A DNA stretch of 64,000 nt, taken from Cyclonatronum proteinivorum. Lineage in GTDB: Bacteria; Bacteroidota; Rhodothermia; Balneolales; Cyclonatronaceae. Below, in pieces: positions 49,644 to 59,798 of the stretch. The stretch lies in assembly GCF_003353065.1 (NCBI RefSeq), contig NZ_CP027806.1:2500501-2564500 (forward strand), in the 5' to 3' direction. The translations under genes and the position numbers were made by a program. The notes below the pieces were generated by a model, which was not told the DNA's origin, made no database searches, and was given only the letters and a program-made list of their open reading frames with translations. Within the stretch, counting starts at the first letter, position 1. The number at the start of each line of letters is the position of its first letter.

Positions 49644-52600
49644 AGTTTTCGAAAAATATCTTTGCGTCGGGAAATAAGTTGTTCAATAGAAGCGGTAATG
49701 TCCTCACCGGAGCGTTCGTTAAAAAACCAGGTAATAACATCAAGACCGCTGTCGCGCATAAGGTTGCGTTTGTGTTCGTCCTCTTTCTGCTGCCTGTCAT
49801 TGGCATGTATACTACCATCGCAAAAGAGAAAAGCCTTTTGCTTGCCCTGCGGGTCATAAAACACAAAATCGGCATTGATGAAAAAACTGCTAAGATTCTC
49901 CTGTGCGGTATTGGGCAGCACATATCGGTTTTTATAAAGATAGTGAATGAGCGGTGCTTCAGTGGCAGAGGTATAATCGATGTTTTTCAGCAGCCACTGA
50001 TACTGCTCCTCGTAGCTGCGGTTTTGGATAAAGCGCTCCAGCACACTATCCATGAGGCGCTCGAGCGGCTCCTTCACTTTGGTCCGGTCGAGACTGTCGT
50101 GATACGGCTGATTGTAGTAGGAAAGCAAATCGCTGTAGGAAGCCTTAAGCAGATTCTCACCGTCTTCGGTACGGGTTTCCGGATCGTAATGAAGAATGCG
50201 GTAGGCTTCGGTGTAGACCTGCTTCATTTTAGCGTCTTCGCTAATCATTTGCGACAAGATACCAAGACTGCCTTCAGCAGCCTCATACAGCATGATGTTG
50301 GGCGCTTCCGGGCTTCCGAGAATCCAGACGCCGATTTCACTTTCTTCCACCTGAAACACGGTTTCAACACCGCGTTTGAGCGCATAAGCTAGGGTGATGA
50401 CCTGATCGGGTTCCAGGCCCAGCTCTTTCACGGGCTGCAGGTAGAGCGTATCGGCTGTATCGCGGGCGAAAATCCGCACCTCGCGCAGATACTTTTTCTT
50501 TTCGGGATCATCCCGGTCTGATTGACGCAACCATACGCCGGTTTCTTCATGAATAAGAAAACTATCCTCAGCCTGTGACCTCCTCCAGCGGTGATTAACC
50601 TGCACGAGCTGCGTAGCAGGGCAGTAAATGGCGCGCAGCAGCGGCTCACCTGCTACTTTAATATTGGCCTGCTGGGTCGCCTCAATGCCCTGCGGATAGC
50701 TGAAATAGTTGTCGATCTGATAGCCGGTAGAGGTGCGCTCCTCTTCTTCACAGGAGATACGTTCCTGCGGCAGGGCTTCGGTTTCACTGAGCTCCGTCAG
50801 ATTGGCAATGACGGTCATGGTTTCACCGGAATCAAGTGCTTTTCGTGTGATGGGGTCATTGTTGGATTCTGCATCTTTATCCCCAACAAAAATATAGCTT
50901 GTTTCCTTTGATACGACGGCCTTTTGCAGACGCAGCTGAAGGTCGGCCAGCATCATGCGGTGAATGCGGTATTTGCTGCCATTGTGGTAAATAAGGTTAC
51001 CCGGCCCGAATTCCTTGAGCGCAATAAACCGGGGGCGGGAGATATAGCTGCCCTGCTGCTGACTGCGGTAACCGGCATACACCCGAACCGGCAGGCGAGT
51101 AAAGTTGTAACCGGGCAGGAAGCCTTCTGCGGCCAGATAGCGAAACACATAAAATTCCGACTCATTGCCGAAGCGGTCGCGCTTGTCGTTGAGCAGCAGT
51201 TCCTGCTGCCGGAGTGCAGATTTTAGGAGGAGGTCGGCATTTCGCTTCTCCGGACTGGATGACTTGATGGTGGGATCTTTTTGAATTTTCTGCGCTCTTG
51301 AAATGGTCTGCTGCACATGCCGGAAGAGTACCCGCCAGCGCTCAAAGGCTGAATTAAAATCATGCCAGAAATTACCCGCCTTCTGGAAAAGATATTCGTC
51401 GGAGTACCAGCTTGTTTTCTTCAGCCGCGGAATCAGGCCGCTGATGACCGTAAGAAATTCATTGGCCCATTTGTCTGATGATTTCAGGGCCTGATGAATG
51501 GTTTCTCTGATTTCATCCCGAACGGGCAGGGTATCGGGGCGGCTAACATCAATTACATCTTTAACAGAAACACTTAGTTCACGAAGGGAGAGTTTCATCA
51601 GGATAAAAGCATGCAGATGGCTAAGCAGCAGCTCTTCATTGATGAGGTCGATGCGCGGTGGCACAACTTTGCCTGAAACCATTTCCTCGGGTTTGCTAAA
51701 ATAATTGCGGTCGTGTGGGGAGCGGTTGGCACAATAGGTGAAAACGACAGCAGTTTGTCCGCTTCGGCCCGCCCTTCCGCTACGCTGCGCATAGTTGGCC
51801 GGGTTAGGGGGCACGTTTCGCATATGCACAATATTCAGCTCCTTAATATCAATGCCCAGCTCCATAGTAGGTGAACAGAACAGAGCAGAAATTTTGCCCT
51901 TACGAAATTCATTTTCCCGTTTAATGCGCTCATCGGCATCTACCTGCCCGGTATGCTCTGCACCGCGTATGGTTTTGGTGAAGGTACTGAAATCCGTTTC
52001 ATACAGCTCCTTAAAAAATATGTTAGGCTTAATCTTCAGATCTTTAAATGACGGGTTCCGGACGGGGTCTGACCACACCGTTTTGCCGTCGCCCAGCCTC
52101 CACACAATGTTATCTGTTCGAAGCCGATAGCCCGAAACCGTATCCTTTTTCCCTTTAATTTCGCTGACTGTGAGCTGATTGGCCTTTTTGAGGAGCTGAC
52201 AGATTCTTTCTGCACAGACCTCATAGGCCTCTGTATTTGGTTTTTCCAAACCCTTCTTGACGAAAAGCTGCTTGATATACTTACCAAATTTGGACTGAGG
52301 GCCAATGGATTCCGTCGGAAAATCTCGACTTGTTTTCCCTGGATTTTTATACCGCATGTATGTCGGCGAAGGAATTCTCCAGTTTTTTTCAGGAGACCAG
52401 AATTTATTTTCGTCCAGCTTAAGCTGCATCATACTTTCCGTTTGGCTTCTGTAGCTTTCAAAATACGGATGTGTGATGGCGTTGGAGGTTCGGAAATAGT
52501 GCAGCAGATTGGTCAGAATTTCAACCCTGCTTTCAGGGGTTTCATTTGCGAGAATTTCATTTCCGGCAAAATATTCGTCCCTGCCGCAAAATTCATCCAG

Positions 52601-54949
52601 CCTGTCATAGGAAATGGTAAGCAGACCAGTTTGCTCGAGGTTGGGAAGGTTATAGCGCCAGCCTTTTTTCAGATCAAGCAGCAGCAGAATGAGCAGGTAG
52701 CTTTTGAAAGCATCCTCATTTTCTTTATCCGGAAAATCATCATTCGGTTCACGTGCATACTCTGCCTCTTTAATGTTAAGAACATCAAAAACGGCATCCG
52801 CCAAATCACGCACTTTTAGCTTGTTCTTGTCTTCATTTTTTAGTGCGTGATAGAGTGCAGAGCGGAGCCGGACGGTTACAATGAAATCATTAAAATGGCC
52901 AGCTTGCAGGGAAGCATCCTGACGATTATCGGTAAAGCTAAGCAGCTTCTGAATTTTATCGGGCTGTTGTTGCCGGATGAGTTCGCGGACAACCCCGAAA
53001 GCTGTAATGGTCGTCGCGGTGCTTCGGCCTTCGTTACCGAGCTTCATAAGCTTTGTATTTTCTTTCGTATTGCTGCCGTACACCATACCGGAGGTTGGAT
53101 CAAACAGCAGCCGGGCAGGCACAAACCAAGCCGCAAAGGGGCATGATTCCGTAGGGTTATCGGAAAACTTACCCCGTTTGTTTACATAAATCCGCCTCGG
53201 AACCCGATAGCTGTGATAGTCTTCAAGCCTCGGTTTTTCGTTAACCTCACTCCACCAGGTGTCGGGCAGCTCGCGAATTTGGTCATCGCTCCAGATCGGG
53301 TCTTCGCCTTCATAATCAAACAGCAGGTAGCCGTCGGGAAACAACTCAGGCGATAGTTTCTGCTTTTGTTTACCGGTTTTGTGGTTTTTCTTAAGACCAC
53401 TTTGGGTAACGTTAGCCGTAACCTCGTCGGGGTCGCGCGGCTTTAGTTCGTGCTTCTCGAAATCTTTGCGCACACACAGAAACTCATGTCCTGAATGCCG
53501 GCTGAATACCAGCGGATACAGATACACCTGTTCCTGATCTTCCCCGACAAGGTACCGCTCAGTATAAAGACTGAGCCTGCGCCTGCCGGGTGGTTCAAGG
53601 GTCACAAAAACCGTACTTGTCTGTGAAACAAACTGATGCAGTTTAAAAGGAAGAAAGCTCTCCCGGCTTTTCCGAGCTGCCGCCTCTGCGTTAAGGTTTT
53701 CAAGAACTGCAAGAAGAGAGGTCAGGGTTACAGAGGCCGTACTGTGATCTGCTCCGGTATATTTGGCAAGCTGTATTGTAATTTGATCAATGCGTTGTGG
53801 TGTTCCCCGCTGAAAGTGATTAGGTTCTTTCTCGATGATAGCAACTTCACGTTCGAGCCACATGCAAAGGGGGTGTGTCCTGAAATTTTCGGCGGTAACG
53901 GGAACTTCAAAAGCGCCACGAACCGATTCCGGGGTATAGGCAGTATCAGGATCGGTGTAGAACTGCAGGTACTCACCAATAACCTGATCAGTTTTGTAAG
54001 TACGGTCAAAAATAATTTTGCCAACTTCGGCTACAGCCATTTTCTGTTCCTCAAGGCCTCCTTCAGTTGCCATAGTAGCGGAAGTACCAATACAAATAAT
54101 TTCTTCACCCTTTAACTGCTTAATCCTTCTCACCAGCATGCTTACATCAGAACCCTGCCGCCCCCTGTAGGTATGTAATTCGTCAAAAACCAAAAATTTA
54201 AGGTCGGCAGCCATAGCCTGCCGCATCCAGCTTTCTTTCTCACGCGTGAGAATGAGTTCAAGCATCATGTAGTTGGTGAGCAGAATGTGCGGCTTAGTCT
54301 GTTCAACCGCCTGACGCTGTGTATCGCTGCTCTGCCCCGTATAACTGCTGTATCGAATCGGAAACGTCTTGGATGATAGTTTGCGGGCCATCTCAAGCAA
54401 TTCAGCCATAGCCTTATCCTCATTGGCTTTGCTATCCGGATCGCAAATCTCCTGATTAGCCTTACTCATAAAACTACGCAGGTAATTGATCTCATACTTC
54501 ATGATTTCTTCCTCCTGCGAATTAATGAGCGCATTCATCGGATAGACCAAAACAGCAGCTATTGAATTAAGCGAATCTTTATGTTTTAGAACATAATTGA
54601 ATATGGTCGCCAGAAATGTCAGTGACTTACCTGATCCTGTTCCTGATGTAACAATAAACCCATTGTCGCTTATCCCCTGTCTGATCGCTTCTTCCTGATG
54701 CCGGAATAGACGGTAATTACCCAATATGTTGGGAATATCTTTGTGCATACCACGAGCCAAAAGAGCATCAATGTTTTCTGAACGATCAAAAGCAGGGTTA
54801 AACTGTACGAGGGGCTCTGGTAAAAGACCATTGGTATCAAACTTTTCTTTTACATGTTTAAGAATACTCTCATCTTTAATATTTATGAAAGATTTGATGT
54901 ATTGCTTGTACTCATCAGTAACCCTTTTGTGAAGATCTAAAGCATTCAT
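49640..54949 (-). CDS. DEAD helicase-DUF1998-nuclease-like fusion (DrmA+DrmB-like)
   Basis: This 1769-aa protein leads the defence operon. The N-lobe has Walker A TSGTGSGKS (about 101-109), FDELHTYRGRQGSD near 253 and GTSATM. The C-lobe has CSPTMELGIDIKEL and NYAQRSGRAGRSGQ near 1060. The segment AEGSLGILSQM (about 1558) with ASYSDLLSYYNQP.H.SLDR (about 1603) matches DUF1998, but the cysteines usual in that stretch are replaced by Ser and Asp. The last ~90 residues (ADFVFYDPQG; FLFCDGSIHANDRQQKEDEHKRNLM; LDVITWFF) resemble VSR/DUF559-type PD-(D/E)XK nucleases. In DISARM the helicase DrmA and the DUF1998 protein DrmB are normally separate. The upstream 400 bp is AT-rich and probably holds the promoter. 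Confidence 0.82.
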
Positions 54950-55360
54950 ATCAAATCACGCCGGTATTTAGTAGAGAAAACGGTCCGTTTTGTTCAAAAA
55001 AATTGAAACTAACTATAGACGTTAAATAATTTATATTCATAAAGTTATGCAAACATGTATATTAATGACTTTAATTTCATACCGATAGCAATATAATAAA
55101 TCACTTGCTGATGTAAAGCTGTAAACATCACCGATACGGTTGAAATTAGAGAGCAAAACCCAAAAAAAGATCGGCCAAGTATGACCAAAGGCTTTTTCAA
55201 ACCCCATGAGTAATTAAACCTATTTCCATATTATTCACGCCGACATCCTGTAAGTTCTCTAGATTGTTGAAGCTTTCAGTCGAGGTAAAGATGTGATTAA
55301 TCATCCTTCAGCCAGCTAATCGCCTCTTTGTTAGTATAAATATAACCTGGCTTCGGTTTA
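54950..55360. promoter_or_regulatory. AT-rich upstream region of the defence operon
   Basis: This stretch is markedly AT-rich (for example around 55010-55110) and lies directly 5' of the helicase-nuclease gene. No clear promoter consensus or operator could be fixed. A short remnant frame is at 55297-55368. Confidence 0.4.
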
Positions 55361-55368
55361 GGGAGCAC
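55297..55368 (-). pseudogene. Short C-terminal gene remnant
   Basis: A minus-strand frame from a GTG at 55368 gives 23 residues ending KPGYIYTNKEAISWLKDD. It looks like the end of a real protein (YTNKEA..WL is helix-turn-helix-like), but the upstream part is replaced by repeat sequence. This is a weak call; it could be chance. Confidence 0.2.
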
Positions 55369-56547
55369 ACACTACAATAATGCCCTCCACACCCCGCACT
55401 TTCGCTACACTCACCCGTGCACCCCTCTCGAAAGAAAATTTTTTATATCCCAAACAATAACAATAGCACATATCCATATTGGCACGCTGAAACACCGATA
55501 CACTAGCTCTCTGCCGTACTAAGCCGCCGGAGCGGGGTGTGAAGATCTCCTCAAAGGGCGAGTAACGCAGATATAACCTTCGGACCCACCGCAACCCATG
55601 CCCCGCACAGTCGAGATCGTGCACCGCTCATGAGGGCCGTGGGTCAGCATTGGTACTCCTTCGGGTTTCGTTCGCAACCCAGGCGGACAGCCCCATCCCC
55701 CACCCGAACAAGACCCGAACGTGACCCGAACGTGACCCGAATATGACCCGAATATGACAGGCTGCATTTGCAGCGTTTTTTGCGTTCTGAGTTCAAAGTT
55801 CTGCGTACTGAGATTAGCAGCTCTCGTATCAGGCTTCATGCTTAATATTGTTGAGGATGTAAATAATCTCCTCTTGAGAAGGGTGGTTCTTTTTCAGTGT
55901 GTCAAGAAACAGTATGTCGGTGTGTCAGTGTGTCTTTTGCAGGTTATGATGTTGATATTATTTGGGATACAAAACTCCCCTCTCGAGAGGGGTGGCCCCG
56001 GTTGTTGGGCGTGAAGGGCCATGAAGCCCGAACTGCACCCAATCCCTTTCAACGCCCAAATGCTGACGGGCCGGGGTGTGGAGAGGCCGACCGAAAGCTA
56101 CGAACCAAATTACCGGCACAACGGCAATTGTGGTGGGGCAGCCTGCGGGCAGAAGCTCCTTGGCGTAAGCTGCTGGAATCCCGGCACCGAGGCGGTCACA
56201 CCCCGCCCGTTCGCTTCGCTCACCCGGGCAACTCTCTCGCAGAGGGGAATTTTAGCTCCCTGGCTTTTCAGGATTTCCAGGCTCAAAACTAAATGTTGTA
56301 ATTCAGGCATCGAAGTCTTTATTAAAAAGGCACTTACCAATTTCCCTCTCGAGAGGGGTGGCCCCGGCAGGAGCCTATGAAGGGTCTTGAAGCCCAAGCT
56401 GCATCCAAACCCTTTCAGCGCCTCGTGGGTGACGGGCCGGGGTGTGGAGATGCCAGTCGAAGGCAAGAAACCAAATTACCGAAAGAGAGGCCATTGGTGG
56501 GACAGCACACGGGCAGGAAACCAATTCTTACCACAGAACCCCTGCGT

Positions 56548-56575
56548 GTAGAGACGCGATGAATCGCGTCTCTAC
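56548..56575. repeat. GTAGAGACGCG palindrome, copy 4
   Basis: GTAGAGACGCGA-TGAA-TCGCGTCTCTAC with perfect 12-bp arms. Confidence 0.85.
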
Positions 56576-56974
56576 AGGGGCGGATTTCAAAACCAATCTG
56601 ATAGCCGACGCCGAAACCGGTTGTAAGGGCGGACACGCAGGACCGCCCCTACAACCAGCACCCCTCTCGCAGAGGGGAGTTTTGGCTCCGTGGTGTTTCA
56701 GGATTTCCAAGTCATAACAACAATCTAAATATGGCATCGAAGCTATTATTAAAACAGCACTTACTAACTCCCCTCTCGAGAGGGGTGGCCCCGGCAGGAG
56801 CCTATGAAGGGTCTTGAAGCCCAAGCTGCATCCAAACCCTTTCAGCGCCTCGTGGGTGACGGGCCGGGGTGTGGAGAGTCCGACCGAAGGCAACCAATCA
56901 AATTACCGGCACTGCGGCAATTGGTGGAATAGCCCACGGGCAGCGAACTAATAATTTGCCCCGAATACTGCATC

Positions 56975-57002
56975 GTAGAGACGCGATTCATCGCGTCTCT
57001 AC
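56975..57002. repeat. GTAGAGACGCG palindrome, copy 5
   Basis: GTAGAGACGCGA-TTCA-TCGCGTCTCTAC with perfect 12-bp arms; the loop is the reverse complement of the copy 4 loop, so the element is inverted relative to it. Confidence 0.85.
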
Positions 57003-57302
57003 GGGGGGGGGATTTCAAAACCAAATCTGATAGCCGACGCCGCATCCGGTTGTAAGGGCGCGTCACGCAGGTCCGCCCCTGCACCGGTTGATTACCACAT
57101 ATGCGAATACAGGGGCAAAAAAATAATTTAACCTACCTATACTTGCACAGCATCGCTTCTCCTTCGGGATTCATTTGCAAAACAAGTGGACAGCCCCGAA
57201 CATGACCCGAACGTGACCCGAAGGAAGTGCCTTATTTTTTCCTATAAAATAAGGCGCGTAAAACGTGACGTTTGAGTCCTCCATGAGCTGCATCTTTGTA
57301 AA

Positions 57303-58499
57303 TCAATACAGAAAACCCAACAGCCACAGCGGGAGCTTATTCCCGTAGCCCTGCTCAATATCATCGGCTGCGATAAAGCTTCGGTTTGCACCGGAAAGCT
57401 GACGGGCCGTTTTTTGTTTTCCCCCTACTTCGATATGTACATCCTCAACAAGGAAATCCCCCGTTTCCGGCAGGAGCGGCTTCAGTCCCGCGTTGCTGAG
57501 CTGATTCATCACAAAGGACTCACGAAGCGAACCCGCATCAGGTGTCTGCCGCAGCGCGTACGAAAGGTTGGTATTCTCAAGAAAAACTTTCTCCGGCTTT
57601 TGCAGCGTAGATATCCCTTTTCCCTTACGCGTAAGCATATTCAGCAGCCGGGCTTCATCAAGATAGGTAAACCATGCATAAACCGATTCCCGGCTCACAT
57701 TCAGCTTCCTTGCAATGGCTGATATGTTGGGTTTAAACGGAACGGATTCGGCAATCACGCCGAGCAACTTCTTAATCTTCTGCGCGGTACCGCCATCGAA
57801 ATTTGCAATCACCGACAGATCAGATTCTACCACGGTGTTGATGATCTGATTGAGCAGGGCGGGGACGTCTTCCTCTCTTGTATTCACAATAATGGGCAGA
57901 TAGCCCGTGCTGAGGTAGGACCGAAACAGGGGCAGCGGCTGAAATGAACCGAGCATATCGGCTGACACAGATTCATGGTTGAGCAGCAGCTCTTCCAGGG
58001 ATAGCGTAGGGTGAGCAAAAATCTGCTTCAGTCCGAGATACTCCCGAAAGGACATGCCGGGCAGTTCATAGGTCATCACCCGTCTGCTCAGATCCGCCCC
58101 GCCCCGGTAAATATCAAGCGCTGAGGAAGCGGAAAAAACAATCCGCAGCTCGGGGAACCCATCATACATATTCTTCAGCTCCCGCGCCCAGTACGGGTAT
58201 TTATGAACCTCATCAATAAACAGAAACCGCCCGCCATTCAGGTAAAAAGCTTCCGCTGTCTCAAAAAGCGTATGCGTGTAAAACCAGTAATGATCGGCGG
58301 TTACGTACAAAGCCTGCGTTGCGGAAAGGCTTAGGCCGAACTTTATACGCTGCAGCATGAGCGTCGTCTTCCCCGCCCCCCGCGGCCCTTTAATAGCGAG
58401 CATCCGCTGATCCCAGTTGATGTTGTCATACAAAAAACGGGTAAACCTCCGGTCAACCTGTCGGATTGCACTGAGATGAAACGTAAAGAGAGGGTCCAT
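57303..58499 (-). CDS. AAA ATPase of the DUF4143 type
   Basis: This 398-aa protein has an AAA ATP-binding domain (Walker A IKGPRGAGKTTL at about 36-48; FLFIDEVHKYPYWARELKN at about 92-110). A helix-turn-helix-like segment follows (SAIARKLNVSRESVYAWFTYLDEARLL, about 262-290), then a C-terminal DUF4143-like region ending in a nuclease-fold-like stretch (GDFLVEDVHIEVGGKQK). These ATPases are common, often mobile, and of uncertain function; some are linked to toxin-antitoxin or defence contexts. It is monocistronic. Two palindromes directly upstream (58588-58646) suggest tight control, perhaps by the protein itself. Confidence 0.85.
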   Translation of the reverse strand: MDPLFTFHLSAIRQVDRRFTRFLYDNINWDQRMLAIKGPRGAGKTTLMLQRIKFGLSLSATQALYVTADHYWFYTHTLFETAEAFYLNGGRFLFIDEVHKYPYWARELKNMYDGFPELRIVFSASSALDIYRGGADLSRRVMTYELPGMSFREYLGLKQIFAHPTLSLEELLLNHESVSADMLGSFQPLPLFRSYLSTGYLPIIVNTREEDVPALLNQIINTVVESDLSVIANFDGGTAQKIKKLLGVIAESVPFKPNISAIARKLNVSRESVYAWFTYLDEARLLNMLTRKGKGISTLQKPEKVFLENTNLSYALRQTPDAGSLRESFVMNQLSNAGLKPLLPETGDFLVEDVHIEVGGKQKTARQLSGANRSFIAADDIEQGYGNKLPLWLLGFLY

Positions 58500-58587
58500 T
58501 TTCGAAAGATTAATGCGGACGGAGGGCTGAAGACGGAGACAAAGCCACAGCCACTTGTTAGGCTTACGATTGAAGCCGCAGGATACA

Positions 58588-58646
58588 TTTTTTGTTGATA
58601 TGAATCAACAAAAAAAGAGTATTTTGTTGGTTAGCATCAACAGAAT
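58588..58646. promoter_or_regulatory. Paired palindromic operators upstream of the AAA ATPase gene
   Basis: TTTTTTGTTGAT-ATGA-ATCAACAAAAAA (58588-58615) is a perfect 12-bp dyad with a 4-bp spacer, 89 bp upstream of the start. An imperfect second site (58621-58646) has its centre 32 bp away. The same pair, in the same orientation and spacing, lies at 36334-36390. Confidence 0.6.
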
Positions 58647-58699
58647 TAGGCTTCAAGCACAAAAAAGGTTTCAAATAGGGCATAAAAGGTACTGTTAAA

Positions 58700-59380
58700 T
58701 CAACGCTTAACAATTCCCCTCTTGAGAGGGGTGGCCCCGGTTGGAGCGTATGGAGGGTCTTGAAGCCTGAACAGCCTGCAAACTCTTTCAGCGCCTCGTG
58801 GGTGACGGGACGGGGTGTGACGCGATGCTGCTCAAAGCCTTCGAAATTCGGTGCAACATGGTAAATCGTGAGAGGTAGGAATGATGCGGATGCGACCCCC
58901 CAAATAAATTACGGGCCTTACCAGCAAGGGTCGTGCACGATTCGAACATTGTTGGCAAAAATCAATCACGATGGTATGCCGCCCCTTCAGGGCTCCATTT
59001 TTGTTGGACCGTGATCCCGGGGTTGGCACCCCGGGCTATGGGATGTCGCCCCTTCAGGGCTGATTGTGGCTTTGAGTTCAAAAAAAAGCGTGCAAATAAG
59101 GCTCAAATGTTACTGTTAAATCAGATCTTATAAATTCCCCTCTCGCAGAGGGGTGCGCCCAATGAGAAGCTGATTGAGTAGTTGCCACCGGAACAACATC
59201 TGAGGCTGTTTAAAAAATCAGAAAGTTGCGGGGCGGGGTGTGGAGATGCAGATCGAAGGCAACCAATCAAATTACCGGCACCGCGTAATTGATGGGACAA
59301 TCCCACGGGCAGCGAACTGATAATTTACCCCGAATGTCGCCTCGTAGAGACGCGATTCATCGCGTCTCTGCAGGTGCGGA
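58700..59380. repeat. Composite repeat block before the orphan antitoxin
   Basis: Contains TCCCCTCT...AGAGGGG units at 58711 and 59132, a CTTCAGGGCT/CCCGGGG module (58967-59062) and a GTAGAGACGCGA-TTCA-TCGCGTCTCTGC palindrome (59344-59371). No gene was found. Confidence 0.7.
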
Positions 59381-59557
59381 TTCCAAAATTGATATGGTGG
59401 CCGGCGCCGAAACCGGTAAAAACAATACCTTAAAAAAACCTTAAATTCCACGGAAAGTAAGGGTTCTCGGTCACCCTCTTATTATTATTTTATCTTTAGT
59501 ACAGTATAGCAGCACCTTTTTATCAATCCATTGAATAAATAAGCAAACTTCAAAACC

Positions 59558-59791
59558 ATGATAACAGATTACAAAGATATACAGCATTCGGCCCTCAGCT
59601 TAGATGCAAGCGATCGCGCAAAATTAGCCAAAAAGCTCATCGAAAGCCTTGATCAGGAACCTGATTCGGAAGTTGAAAAAGCCTGGATTGCTGAAATCAA
59701 AAAAAGAAAAGCTGAGATCAAATCAGGAAGTATAACCCCCATTGCCGGTCATGAAGTACACAAGGCAGCTCGTGAACTACTTGCAAAATGA
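59558..59791 (+). CDS. Addiction-module antitoxin, orphan
   Basis: This 77-aa protein matches the small 'putative addiction module component' family that neutralises RelE/ParE-type toxins. It shows LSLDASDRAKLAKKLIESLD in the middle, VEKAWIAEIKKRKAEIKSGSITPIAGHEVHKAARELL towards the end, and the expected length. In this family a RelE/ParE toxin gene usually starts at or just after the antitoxin stop. Here a MITE-like element begins 8 bp after the stop and no toxin frame is seen within the next 2 kb. It is therefore a solitary antitoxin, probably a remnant or a repressor of related modules elsewhere. Confidence 0.85.
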   Translation: MITDYKDIQHSALSLDASDRAKLAKKLIESLDQEPDSEVEKAWIAEIKKRKAEIKSGSITPIAGHEVHKAARELLAK

Positions 59792-59798
59792 CCTTCGA

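Larger units (their letters stand above)
55383..57110. repeat. Gene-free block of composite repeats right of the defence locus
   Basis: Contains CCCCTCT/AGAGGGG units starting near 55974, 56340 and 56767, opposite arms at about 55383-55430, 56198-56252 and 56660-56683, two GTAGAGACGCG palindromes, and a GGTTGTAAGGGCGG/CCGCCCCTACAACC hairpin (56619-56656). Units 56340 and 56767 share an almost identical stretch of about 110 bp, a recent duplication. No gene was found in it. GTGACCCGAA-like short repeats lie at 55709-55757 and 57190-57220. Confidence 0.7.
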
